The notes under the pieces were generated by a model that was not told the origin of the DNA, did not search any database, and saw only the letters and a list, made by a program, of their open reading frames with translations. Shown here piece by piece: positions 53,682 to 61,340 of a stretch of DNA of 64,000 nucleotides (positions are counted from its first letter, which is position 1; every line of letters starts with the position of its first letter). Origin of the DNA: an uncultured Peptococcaceae bacterium (GTDB lineage: Bacteria > Bacillota > Peptococcia > Peptococcales > Peptococcaceae); contig CAMYDW010000002.1 of the NCBI GenBank assembly GCA_947254645.1, positions 1 to 64,000 of the forward strand, given 5' to 3'. Both the position numbers and the translations under genes were made by a program.

Positions 53682-53999
53682 TCATACCGCCATCCCGGTT
53701 ATTCTATCAAGTTTGTGGCCGTTGCTACGAACCCATCCCAGAAACACATACAAGGTTTCTGCGTCAAAGCTCCTGATTTCCTGTGCGATAAATTCAGCAC
53801 GTTTTTGTTGAAATGCTTCCATGGTTTCTTTGAATTTTTGTCCTCTGTGAATTACTGCGATCAAATAGTTTCCTCCGTTTCTGTCTGTGGTTCTGACTTC
53901 AGACCAACTTGGTCTAAAGTCAGATAAATAAAAAAGCTGCCACACAGATGCAACAATAACAGACACAAGAAGATTCTGTATCTGACTTGATGCTTCCAT
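53682..53999 (-). CDS. Small hypothetical protein upstream of the recombinase
   Basis: A 105-residue frame 22 bases upstream of the recombinase on the same strand, with GGAG eight bases before ATG 53999. N-terminal hydrophobic stretch (LLVSVIVASVWQLFYL), then a helical, charged C-terminal half (ETMEAFQQKRAEFIAQEIRSF). I recognise no family. Codons for residues 27-34 coincide with one of the 25-base palindromes, so the N-terminal half may be non-coding repeat. It could be a small excision or regulatory factor. Confidence 0.45.
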   Translation of the reverse strand: MEASSQIQNLLVSVIVASVWQLFYLSDFRPSWSEVRTTDRNGGNYLIAVIHRGQKFKETMEAFQQKRAEFIAQEIRSFDAETLYVFLGWVRSNGHKLDRITGMAV

Positions 54000-54892
54000 G
54001 TAACAGCTCCGACAGTTCGGACTGACTCAAAATATGTTTGTATAAATATGGGGCTTGCCCATCAATAAAATCTCGTATGAAGCGGTATTTAATTTTCAAC
54101 TGTAACTATCATAGCATGAAATGTCGAAAGATGCAATCATGCCAAGTTCCGCCAAAGAGACTATTCCCAATTCGGGGACAAGCAGCTAATAACAGAGTTT
54201 CATTTTACCGAAAGTTGCAGCAAGGATATTTTTGATATTCTACTTGGAACTTGATGATACCTCTGGACGAATTGTCCAGAAGTCATTTTGTTATTTTTGA
54301 AATTCCAATCTCTTCGTCAAGAATTTACAACGCAAAATCTTCACGCCTTGCTTTGGTGCAAGTTACACCGCAGAACTTCATCCCAACTTGGGACGAAGTT
54401 AATTTTCAAAAAATACCTGAGCAGTCTTGTGGCTAACCTGTCCATAAGCATAAAGCCCATACCTTCAACTTCGACACAAATTATGTCGAAGTGATTTTCA
54501 TTTTTCGTTTATGGAAAATTGAACTTCTATGCAAATTGCGCAGAAGTCCATAAGTACAAGCATTCAGAATGAATGCGCAGCCGACACCGCAGGTGGCGTT
54601 CAAAGGGGATTGGGGGTGCTCACCCAACAAGCTAAATTTGCAAAGATTGCCCGAAGGGAAATCGTGAAAAGTGGGAAACGGATCCGCTTCCCACTGCTTG
54701 CAAATTTGTAAACCTGTACAGGTTTGCACTGCTTGCCAATTTGTAACGCTCATAATATATAGGCAAAATTATTCCCAAGTTGGTAATAAAAGCTGATGCA
54801 CCTCCACCCGAATTGGGCGGAAGTTCCAAAGCCGACTTCTGCCCAATTCGAGCAGAAGTTAATTCGTACTTGTTCCCAACTTGGGCACAAGT
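53896..54892. repeat. Family of 25-base palindromes with covarying arms
   Basis: Eight clear copies: 53896-53920, 54259-54283, 54375-54399, 54468-54492, 54523-54547, 54800-54824, 54835-54859, 54868-54892; two decayed copies near 54160-54184 and 54767-54791. Each is a 10-base arm, a 5-base centre (AACTT, AATTC, GAATT or AAATT) and a 10-base arm. Outer bases are nearly constant (ACTTC...GAAGT); inner arm bases differ between copies but change together, e.g. CTTCGACA/TGTCGAAG against TCTGGAC/GTCCAGA. Such compensatory change implies selection for the hairpin or the two-fold symmetry, not for sequence. Confidence 0.85.
54560..54746. other. Hairpin- and iteron-rich patch, possible origin or transfer site of the element
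   Basis: Within 190 bases: GCATTC/GAATGC (54560-54576), GGGTG/CACCC (54614-54625), a 26-base palindrome (54670-54695) centred on CGGATCCG, and the perfect AAACCTGTACAGGTTT (54710-54725) lying between two near-identical direct repeats CTGCTTGCAAATTTGTAA (54694-54711) and its one-mismatch copy (54729-54746). This resembles replication or oriT regions; no relaxase or Rep gene is in the window. Confidence 0.45.
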
Positions 54893-55167
54893 TATATGTT
54901 GGAAGGAAACTGGCAAGCAGGGCAAAGTTACAGCACTTTGCTCATTTTCTCCTTCGCCTCAATTTGCAAAATAACTTGTCAGGGAAAACTCCCTGATACC
55001 CTTTGAACATCAATTTCATTGATGGCTGCTCGTTCATCCTGAACGCTGTTCTTATAATTTGCCTTATGAAATAAGCAACAGAAAAGAATCTATGAAATAA
55101 TAATTGAATTTATAGCAACATCACTCACCGTTCAAAGAACGATGAGTGATGTCTTACTTCTAACTAC
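54893..55167. other. Noncoding tail with hairpins downstream of gajB
   Basis: No gene is seen from 54000 to 55167. Besides the palindrome family, this part has TCAGGGA/TCCCTGA (about 54979-54996), CATCAA/TTGATG, CGTTCA/TGAACG and a long stem at 55119-55153 (CATCACTCACCGTTC with GAACG.TGAGTGATG) just past the gajB stop, which may end gajB transcription although its T tract is weak. Confidence 0.5.
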
Positions 55168-56913
55168 TTAATCGATTTTTCTTTCGATATACTGGCTGAA
55201 GGTAAAAATATTCTGTTCTCCAACAAGTTCAACCAAAAACGATTTGAAGGTGGAATCAATAGGAACCGTTACAAAGAAAATCAACCTTTTCTTTGGCCTT
55301 GAACAACATACATAAAATAAATTGCGATTACGCTCAAAGGAAGCTTGTTTTCCACTTGGGATGACAGCTTTTTTTGTTATCATTGGAGCATAGGTTTCAA
55401 ATTGATACTGGTTCCATCCTTTACTGATAACAAAAATCACATTGTCGTATTCTTCTCCTTTAACTCCCTGCTCTGTAGAATACTGTGCTTCTGGATGTAA
55501 GAAGTCTTTCACAGCAATAAACTGTGCGTAATCCAGATTCAAGAACGCTTCAATTGAAGTATTAGAAGTATATATTGTTTCAGGTGTATTCTGGTACAAA
55601 TGATACCAACCATCTAATTTGGGTGGTATAGGAATCAATTTAGTCCGGTTGATAATTTCAAAAACATCAATGGCTCTTTTCTTGCGTGCCTCATCAAGTT
55701 GACGCTGTAGTTCTTTCCACTTATTTTTCTCAGCCTTCTTGGTAATTGGATAACGCTTAATTCCAAGTGTATCAAAAAGCAACTGCATATCGGAGGTGTT
55801 AAGCGCATGATAGATCGGTTCAACGGTCTCCATAAAGAACAATAGGAACGGGTCTTCTTTGTCTCTCAATCCGTCATTCAGAATATCCAGGAGTTTCTCG
55901 TATCCTTGCTGTGTAGCAAGAACCTTGTGCGTAATCATTAGAACTTTTAATTCTTCATCCGCAGGTGCTTCTTGTTTTATTTTTTCAGTAATCTTGTTTA
56001 ATCGTGATTTCAATTCCCCTGGAGGTAATTCGTTCTTGAAATTACGGTCTGCACGACGAGGTCCAGTATAATCCTCGCACGTAATAACAAACGCTTCTCC
56101 TTCAAAGTCATCTATTGCTGATGTTTGCGGTAAATCTGGACGAATTTCATTCAAGAGGTCAACAATTTTCGGCGCAGATCTAAAATTGGATCCTTTCTTG
56201 ATAACCTTAAGCTTATCATGTTCAATAACTCCACAGGCCTTATTGGATTGATATATGGTTTGCCATGCATCACCGAAAAATCCGAATTGTGGACCCTTTT
56301 CCTCTGCAATAAAATATTTTATGAAACGTTCTATGATTGGGCTATAGGAATCTTGGTATTCGTCAATCAAAATCAAAGGATATTTGTCTGAAAACACACG
56401 ACGGAATTTTGCGTTATCCAAGAGTGTGTAAAATAATTTCAGAACATCGTCATGATATAAATATTGAATACCGTTTTCTTTGTACCTATTCCCCAAGGTA
56501 TATGTAACTTCGGTAATCTTGAGAAAATCTCCTTCATCTGGCAAAAAGTCGGGGGCAGTGGTAACAATATTGATTAGAAAACTCTGATATTGCTTAATTG
56601 CATTCCACGCAAAGGAATGTATTGTAGACGGAAGGATGAAAGAATCCTTTGATAACCTTTCTGCAATTACATTTACAGCAGCATTTGTATAAGTAATGCA
56701 GATTACATTTTGCTTCTTGCGGCTGTACTCCGCCCACTTATTTGATTGAATCCATTCAATAACTTTATTAAGTGAGTAAGTCTTACCAGAGCCAGCGCCA
56801 GCTTCGACACGAAAGCTGTGACCTGCTTGCAACACTTCGATAATCTGTTCATCTACTTTGTCAGCTTCAGCTTTGGCAAGTTCATAATTGCGACCATGAA
56901 GGTTTTCAATCAT
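55168..56913 (-). CDS. gajB: Gabija defence protein GajB (UvrD/PcrA-like helicase)
   Basis: A 581-residue superfamily 1 helicase-like ATPase. Walker A VEAGAGSGKTYSLNKVIEW (about 36-54), Walker B LILIDEYQDSYSP (about 185-197), KKGSNFRSAPKIVDLL (motif IV region), VKGEEYDNVIFVIS (motif V) and FYVCCSRPKKRLIFF (motif VI). In Gabija, GajB senses DNA ends/ssDNA and works with GajA nuclease. Longer than the reference GajB (about 494). ATG at 56913 follows GGAGGTGA, 14 bases after the gajA stop, so they are one transcript. Confidence 0.88.
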   Translation of the reverse strand: MIENLHGRNYELAKAEADKVDEQIIEVLQAGHSFRVEAGAGSGKTYSLNKVIEWIQSNKWAEYSRKKQNVICITYTNAAVNVIAERLSKDSFILPSTIHSFAWNAIKQYQSFLINIVTTAPDFLPDEGDFLKITEVTYTLGNRYKENGIQYLYHDDVLKLFYTLLDNAKFRRVFSDKYPLILIDEYQDSYSPIIERFIKYFIAEEKGPQFGFFGDAWQTIYQSNKACGVIEHDKLKVIKKGSNFRSAPKIVDLLNEIRPDLPQTSAIDDFEGEAFVITCEDYTGPRRADRNFKNELPPGELKSRLNKITEKIKQEAPADEELKVLMITHKVLATQQGYEKLLDILNDGLRDKEDPFLLFFMETVEPIYHALNTSDMQLLFDTLGIKRYPITKKAEKNKWKELQRQLDEARKKRAIDVFEIINRTKLIPIPPKLDGWYHLYQNTPETIYTSNTSIEAFLNLDYAQFIAVKDFLHPEAQYSTEQGVKGEEYDNVIFVISKGWNQYQFETYAPMITKKAVIPSGKQASFERNRNLFYVCCSRPKKRLIFFVTVPIDSTFKSFLVELVGEQNIFTFSQYIERKID

Positions 56914-56927
56914 AAATAGTCACCTCC

Positions 56928-58916
56928 TTACTCAAGTATTTTTTGTTCATTGAGCCACTTCAATCCAGATTTGATATAAGCTGGAATGGTATAATCATCA
57001 CACTCATAAACAAGATCAAGTGCAAAATCTGTCTTACTCTTTCCAGAAAACTCAATATCATCTTCAGTTATAGTGTCCTCCAATTCATAATGTGCACGAT
57101 TGACATTCCGGATAGCTTCTTCCAAGGAGTGTCCGCATAATCCTTGTTCCTTAGTTTGAAATTCAAGGTGACATTTGCCTTTTGTTTTTTCATCGGCTGT
57201 CATTGATGTAATCTCAGTAATGGGAATTTTCCCTTTATCATCCTCGCTAAGACCTTTGCTTTTTCTCCACCACCACTTTATAGTTTCATTTGATGTTGTC
57301 TCACCAAGGTAAACCGGAACAGATTTATAATATGTTCTGCCGTTTTTTCCTTCTGTTCCTAATACAGAATCCAAATCAGTAAGAATAAGACATGGAATTC
57401 CTAAGAACTCGACAAAAGGGATAAATTTGTAAGTATATGCTCCACCGATTTCTATCAGCGTATAGTACTGCGCAGGCAATTTATACGCCTGAGAATCAAA
57501 ATCCCCAGCCTTTGCACACTTTTCAATCATGTCTGGAAGCAGCAGACGTTCTGATGCACCTTCTACAAAAATAGCTTTATCAGCAAAGAATAAATCACAT
57601 TTGGTTAGAGTTAAATATTTTCTAATGAAATCGATGTGGGTGGGATTTTCCTGAGCAAATGTACTCAGGTTTTTATAAGTTACGCCATCCTTAGTTTTCT
57701 GAGTATATCGAATTTTAGAGAAGACCATTGTATTGGCAACATGGGCGGAATGAGAAGTCAAAAAAGTTTGAATCCCGACAGAGGTGATTTTTCCAAGAAA
57801 AGCCTCCAAATATTCCGCAAAGGCGTGCTGCATTTGTGGGTGCATATGAGATTCTGGTTCTTCAATGAAAAGCAGGGGAATGCAGGCAGTGCCACACTTT
57901 TCCACCTTCCTGGCAAATGCAGCAAGAAGAAACTCCATTTTGATCAGATTTTTATATCCCAATCCGTTGTATTTGCTGGGAAGGCTTTCCTTACTTGCGC
58001 CTGCTGTGTAAGAAAGTTGCGTTTGATTTTTTATCTGCTCATCAATGCTTAACTGAGTTGTAACACCCAACTGTAGTTCTTCGCTATTTGGATAACCAAA
58101 ACCGACCGAACTGCTTACAAGGGTACTTAGTATCTCATTACTTTGTTGTTGAACACTTTTGTTTGCATTTTCGACAATCGAACGAAGTTCCTTCACCTTT
58201 TTTGTAATGCTTGGGTCTAATTCGTCTTCACTCATATCAAAGAAATCCGAAATCAGTGCAGACAGAGAGCTGTTCTGAGTACCATCTTCGCCGAGGAGTC
58301 GTTCAGCTGGAATGATATGGAACGGAAAAAGCTCTTTCAGTTCTTTGTGTTTTTTGACTTGCTTTTCTTCTGGATTTTTAGGATTCACCGCATAAACCGT
58401 CAATTCAAATAGCTTATAGAAATTCGCAACAATGGCATTGTGGGTGTCATCATCAAGAGTAAAGACTCCGTCTTTGTAATAGCTTTCCTCCAATAGTTTC
58501 CACAAAGCTTTCTCATCTGCCTTTAATCTGAACTCAACACGGATTAATGCTGTAGTAGTGTCTACATCTACATCAATGATAAAAGGTGATAATGCTCCCA
58601 AGTTATCCTCCGGATCATCGAGAGAGTAATCCACAAGAAATTCTATGGATATGGGTTCCAGCTGCTTGGCAAGCTCCTCAAATGTGATCTTCTTTTCCAT
58701 GAATAAAGCTATCTTGGTATAGAGGTTCTCTCGCTTTTGCAGCGGGTAATCATTGAAGAAAAAGGGGGCTCCGTCCAGCACATTGCCAATACACTCAAAG
58801 CATGATGTTTTGGCTGTGTTATTACGTCCAACAATCAATGTTGTTTTAGGCTCAACCTCCAGTTCGGCATCAATAAGCAATCTGTAGTTTTTAATTTTTA
58901 TCTTTGATAATTGCAT
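56928..58916 (-). CDS. gajA: Gabija defence protein GajA (OLD-family ATPase-TOPRIM nuclease)
   Basis: A 662-residue OLD-family protein. N-terminal ABC-type ATPase: P-loop VGRNNTAKTSCFE (about 28-40; Ala replaces the usual Gly before Lys) and Walker B PLLFIEEPESHMHPQMQ (about 345-361). C-terminal TOPRIM nuclease: ADKAIFVEGASERLLLPDMIE (metal-binding Glu, about 430-450) and CLILTDLDSV (Asp pair, about 505). In Gabija, GajA is a sequence-preferring DNA-nicking enzyme inhibited by nucleotides. ATG at 58916 (MQLSKIKIKNYR) follows AGAAAGGAC and matches the family N-terminus better than an upstream ATG at 58940. Confidence 0.9.
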   Translation of the reverse strand: MQLSKIKIKNYRLLIDAELEVEPKTTLIVGRNNTAKTSCFECIGNVLDGAPFFFNDYPLQKRENLYTKIALFMEKKITFEELAKQLEPISIEFLVDYSLDDPEDNLGALSPFIIDVDVDTTTALIRVEFRLKADEKALWKLLEESYYKDGVFTLDDDTHNAIVANFYKLFELTVYAVNPKNPEEKQVKKHKELKELFPFHIIPAERLLGEDGTQNSSLSALISDFFDMSEDELDPSITKKVKELRSIVENANKSVQQQSNEILSTLVSSSVGFGYPNSEELQLGVTTQLSIDEQIKNQTQLSYTAGASKESLPSKYNGLGYKNLIKMEFLLAAFARKVEKCGTACIPLLFIEEPESHMHPQMQHAFAEYLEAFLGKITSVGIQTFLTSHSAHVANTMVFSKIRYTQKTKDGVTYKNLSTFAQENPTHIDFIRKYLTLTKCDLFFADKAIFVEGASERLLLPDMIEKCAKAGDFDSQAYKLPAQYYTLIEIGGAYTYKFIPFVEFLGIPCLILTDLDSVLGTEGKNGRTYYKSVPVYLGETTSNETIKWWWRKSKGLSEDDKGKIPITEITSMTADEKTKGKCHLEFQTKEQGLCGHSLEEAIRNVNRAHYELEDTITEDDIEFSGKSKTDFALDLVYECDDYTIPAYIKSGLKWLNEQKILE

Positions 58917-58930
58917 ATTTTGTCCTTTCT

Positions 58931-58961
58931 GGCGACACACAACAAGATAATGCGTGTCGCC
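58931..58961 (-). promoter_or_regulatory. Hairpin between the methylase-nuclease gene and gajA
   Basis: Perfect eight-base stem GGCGACAC / GTGTCGCC with a 15-base loop, directly upstream of the gajA ribosome-binding site. No T run follows, so it is more likely an RNA processing, stability or operator site than a terminator. Confidence 0.55.
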
Positions 58962-58988
58962 TAAGAGACCACTCTGTGTAAAATGCTG

Positions 58989-61340
58989 TTACAGGCAAAA
59001 CCTTCCGGGATAGTACAATTCCAAGGACTGCAACAAATCCTGACCATTCATTATAATAACATTAGTAATACGGGCTTCATCTCTGCCGTCAGGTGTAAAA
59101 TCAGATGTTGTAATTACCCATGCACGACTTGCATGTCTGCTTCTCATATAACTATCTACTCGCTGAATGGGCGTTGATCCGATGTTATTTCCGGATCGAT
59201 AACGCTTGCACTGTATGAGTTCAAGCTCTCCTTGGGTATTAGTCGCTAACACATCAACGCCACGGTCACCAGAGCGACCGATAACTTCGGCACGAACAAA
59301 TCCTCTTCGTAAGAAATAATCAGCAATAAGCCGTTCAAAATCTGCGGGATCCATTGCACACAAATGCTCTCGCCCATTTACATCATGCTTTGTATTGACA
59401 GTAGTACGAGCGAAGAACTTCCCTCGCTCAGGGTCTTCAACGGCATAAACATTTAAGAGTTCAGGGATCAGCCTATTTGCAGTGTGCAGTTGGTTGATAA
59501 TCTCTCTACTTCCGTTCTCCATATAAGAGGCAAGATGAATTACATATTCTTCGAATGTAAATCCTTCTCCATTTGCTGTGAGTTCTTCAATAACAACTGG
59601 TGCAAATTCACGAAGACGAATTTCTGCGTTCATTTCACGATTCATTAAAGTGTATGGTGACAGTCCAGTTAAGCGATATTGCGCACCATTCCTTGTGGTA
59701 AAACGATCCAGCGTTCGTCTGATTTTATCTTCATACATAGGATGAGCTAATCTCATTAATCCGGTTCTGCGTAACTGAGATTGGAATTCTTGGTTGAATC
59801 GAGTGATTACAAAAGGATTTCCTTGGTCTGTTGCAGCACTTGTCGCTGCTAAGAAAACAAGCTCATCAATATCAACTTCGCCTTCATACCATCTGCGTTC
59901 GCATTCCTGCAGCTTCAAGAAAATAAAGCAAACATCGTTCTTGAATGTCCAAGCTGCGGATGCCAATGCTCGCATCGATGGATCAGCTATTCCTGCAGAG
60001 ATAGTCAAAAGAGGTTCAAATCCATGACGCCGACCAAAATCTTTTAGTTTGTTAAGATCGCTAACCCAATCCCGCTGTTGTGGTCTAAAGTACAGAACCA
60101 TGAAACCGTGATCGTCAACAATCCAGTTTGCTTCAATAAATAGTCTTTCAATATCAACGAGGAATTGTTCTTTGCCATGCTTGTCTGTCCTTGACGGGGC
60201 GTTACTAATAACTACCTCGTTATGAAGTCTGTCGTTGTCTGCACTTAAGGAGTAATTCATAAGTGGATGAACTCTTTGTGCATGTTCAAAGTACTGGGCA
60301 TTGTCTCCGTAAGGGGGATCAGTCAACAAAAGATCCACGGTATTAGGTGGAATTGTACGCAAAAAACGCCGATAATCCATAGAATTGACTTCCAGCTGAT
60401 TTAAATCAAAATTCTGTGCGGCAATATATTCCTTTCGTTCCTTCAATTTTTCCAAGAACCTATGATATAGATTGGTTTCCTTCAGGCGATTTTCAGGACA
60501 GTGATTGTCCTGACTTTTGCTACGGTAATCGGTGTATTTACTGCAATGAGCAATAGAAATGAGGGTATCCTCAAAGAATGTACGGCTACCTTCTGGAAGC
60601 TCCGCAATGGCATTTTTTAATGTCATCAAAGCAATTTGTTGCCGCTTGGAAAACAAATTCTGATATGCTGTATATTGAGGAGCTGTAAAATTCAAGCGTG
60701 AATTTTCGATCAAAGCAACATTAGGAAAATTGCATGGCATGGATTCTACCTGAAGACGCACAGCTTCATCAAAATCATCATAATGCTTTTCCTTACACCC
60801 ACATTGGCATCTGTATCTGCGATCTCTAAAGATTACGTTTTCTCCATTTTCGCCAAGACGCTCATGCTGTGTAGGATGATAGTATTCGAGCGGCTCCCGA
60901 TCAAAAAACAAGCCGTCAAAAACCAATTCTGCACCACAGTTTGGACATCTGGTTTTGTAAATGGTGTTCATTGTAGGTTCCACACGTTGTGCAATGAAGC
61001 ATAATGCATCGGCATACTCATCTGGGGACGGAACTCCACGGAATGGTGCGGTAGACATTTCATAGGCATACGGCTCCCATTCGTTGAAGATCACATGACG
61101 GCCAGCATCAAGTGCAGCATATGCAAATGTGCCAGAGCCACCAAAGGGATCCACAATAACAGCATTTTCATCAGTAAGGTTCTCGATTAGAGTTCTTGCT
61201 ATTGCACGACTTTTTCGACCAATGAACGGGAAAATCTGTTCTGATTGATCTCGTGCTTGGCTGTTCATGATTGTACTTTGCAAATGAACCATTCTTTGAC
61301 GCAGATTTTCTTGCTCTGCATAGTCCAATAACCAATACAT
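58989..61340 (-). CDS. DNA methyltransferase fused to a C-terminal Mrr-type restriction endonuclease domain
   Basis: A 783-residue protein. Methyltransferase: AdoMet motif VDPFGGSGTFAYAALDAG (about 57-74), an inserted Cys-rich zinc-ribbon region (CPNCGAEL about 117, RCQCGCKE about 158), and catalytic LLLTDPPYGDNAQYFEHAQ (about 334-352), a DPPY N6-adenine/N4-cytosine type. C-terminal 120 residues are an Mrr-cat PD-(D/E)xK domain: FERLIADYFLRRGF, GDRGVDVLATNTQ (Asp) and LELIQCKRYRSG (QxK). Such a fusion could modify and cut, or cut foreign modified DNA. ATG at 61340 shares one base with the upstream stop (TAATG); GGAGGTG lies just before. Confidence 0.85.
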   Translation of the reverse strand: MYWLLDYAEQENLRQRMVHLQSTIMNSQARDQSEQIFPFIGRKSRAIARTLIENLTDENAVIVDPFGGSGTFAYAALDAGRHVIFNEWEPYAYEMSTAPFRGVPSPDEYADALCFIAQRVEPTMNTIYKTRCPNCGAELVFDGLFFDREPLEYYHPTQHERLGENGENVIFRDRRYRCQCGCKEKHYDDFDEAVRLQVESMPCNFPNVALIENSRLNFTAPQYTAYQNLFSKRQQIALMTLKNAIAELPEGSRTFFEDTLISIAHCSKYTDYRSKSQDNHCPENRLKETNLYHRFLEKLKERKEYIAAQNFDLNQLEVNSMDYRRFLRTIPPNTVDLLLTDPPYGDNAQYFEHAQRVHPLMNYSLSADNDRLHNEVVISNAPSRTDKHGKEQFLVDIERLFIEANWIVDDHGFMVLYFRPQQRDWVSDLNKLKDFGRRHGFEPLLTISAGIADPSMRALASAAWTFKNDVCFIFLKLQECERRWYEGEVDIDELVFLAATSAATDQGNPFVITRFNQEFQSQLRRTGLMRLAHPMYEDKIRRTLDRFTTRNGAQYRLTGLSPYTLMNREMNAEIRLREFAPVVIEELTANGEGFTFEEYVIHLASYMENGSREIINQLHTANRLIPELLNVYAVEDPERGKFFARTTVNTKHDVNGREHLCAMDPADFERLIADYFLRRGFVRAEVIGRSGDRGVDVLATNTQGELELIQCKRYRSGNNIGSTPIQRVDSYMRSRHASRAWVITTSDFTPDGRDEARITNVIIMNGQDLLQSLELYYPGRFCL

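Noticed and set aside
53893..54892. CRISPR array
   Set aside because: The repeats are palindromes with differing sequence and irregular spacing, with no constant repeat, no spacers of uniform length and no cas genes.
55168..58916. RecBCD/AddAB or other repair pair rather than Gabija
   Set aside because: The OLD-type ATPase-TOPRIM protein directly before a UvrD-like helicase, with matching domain order, is the Gabija arrangement; no RecB nuclease motif is present.
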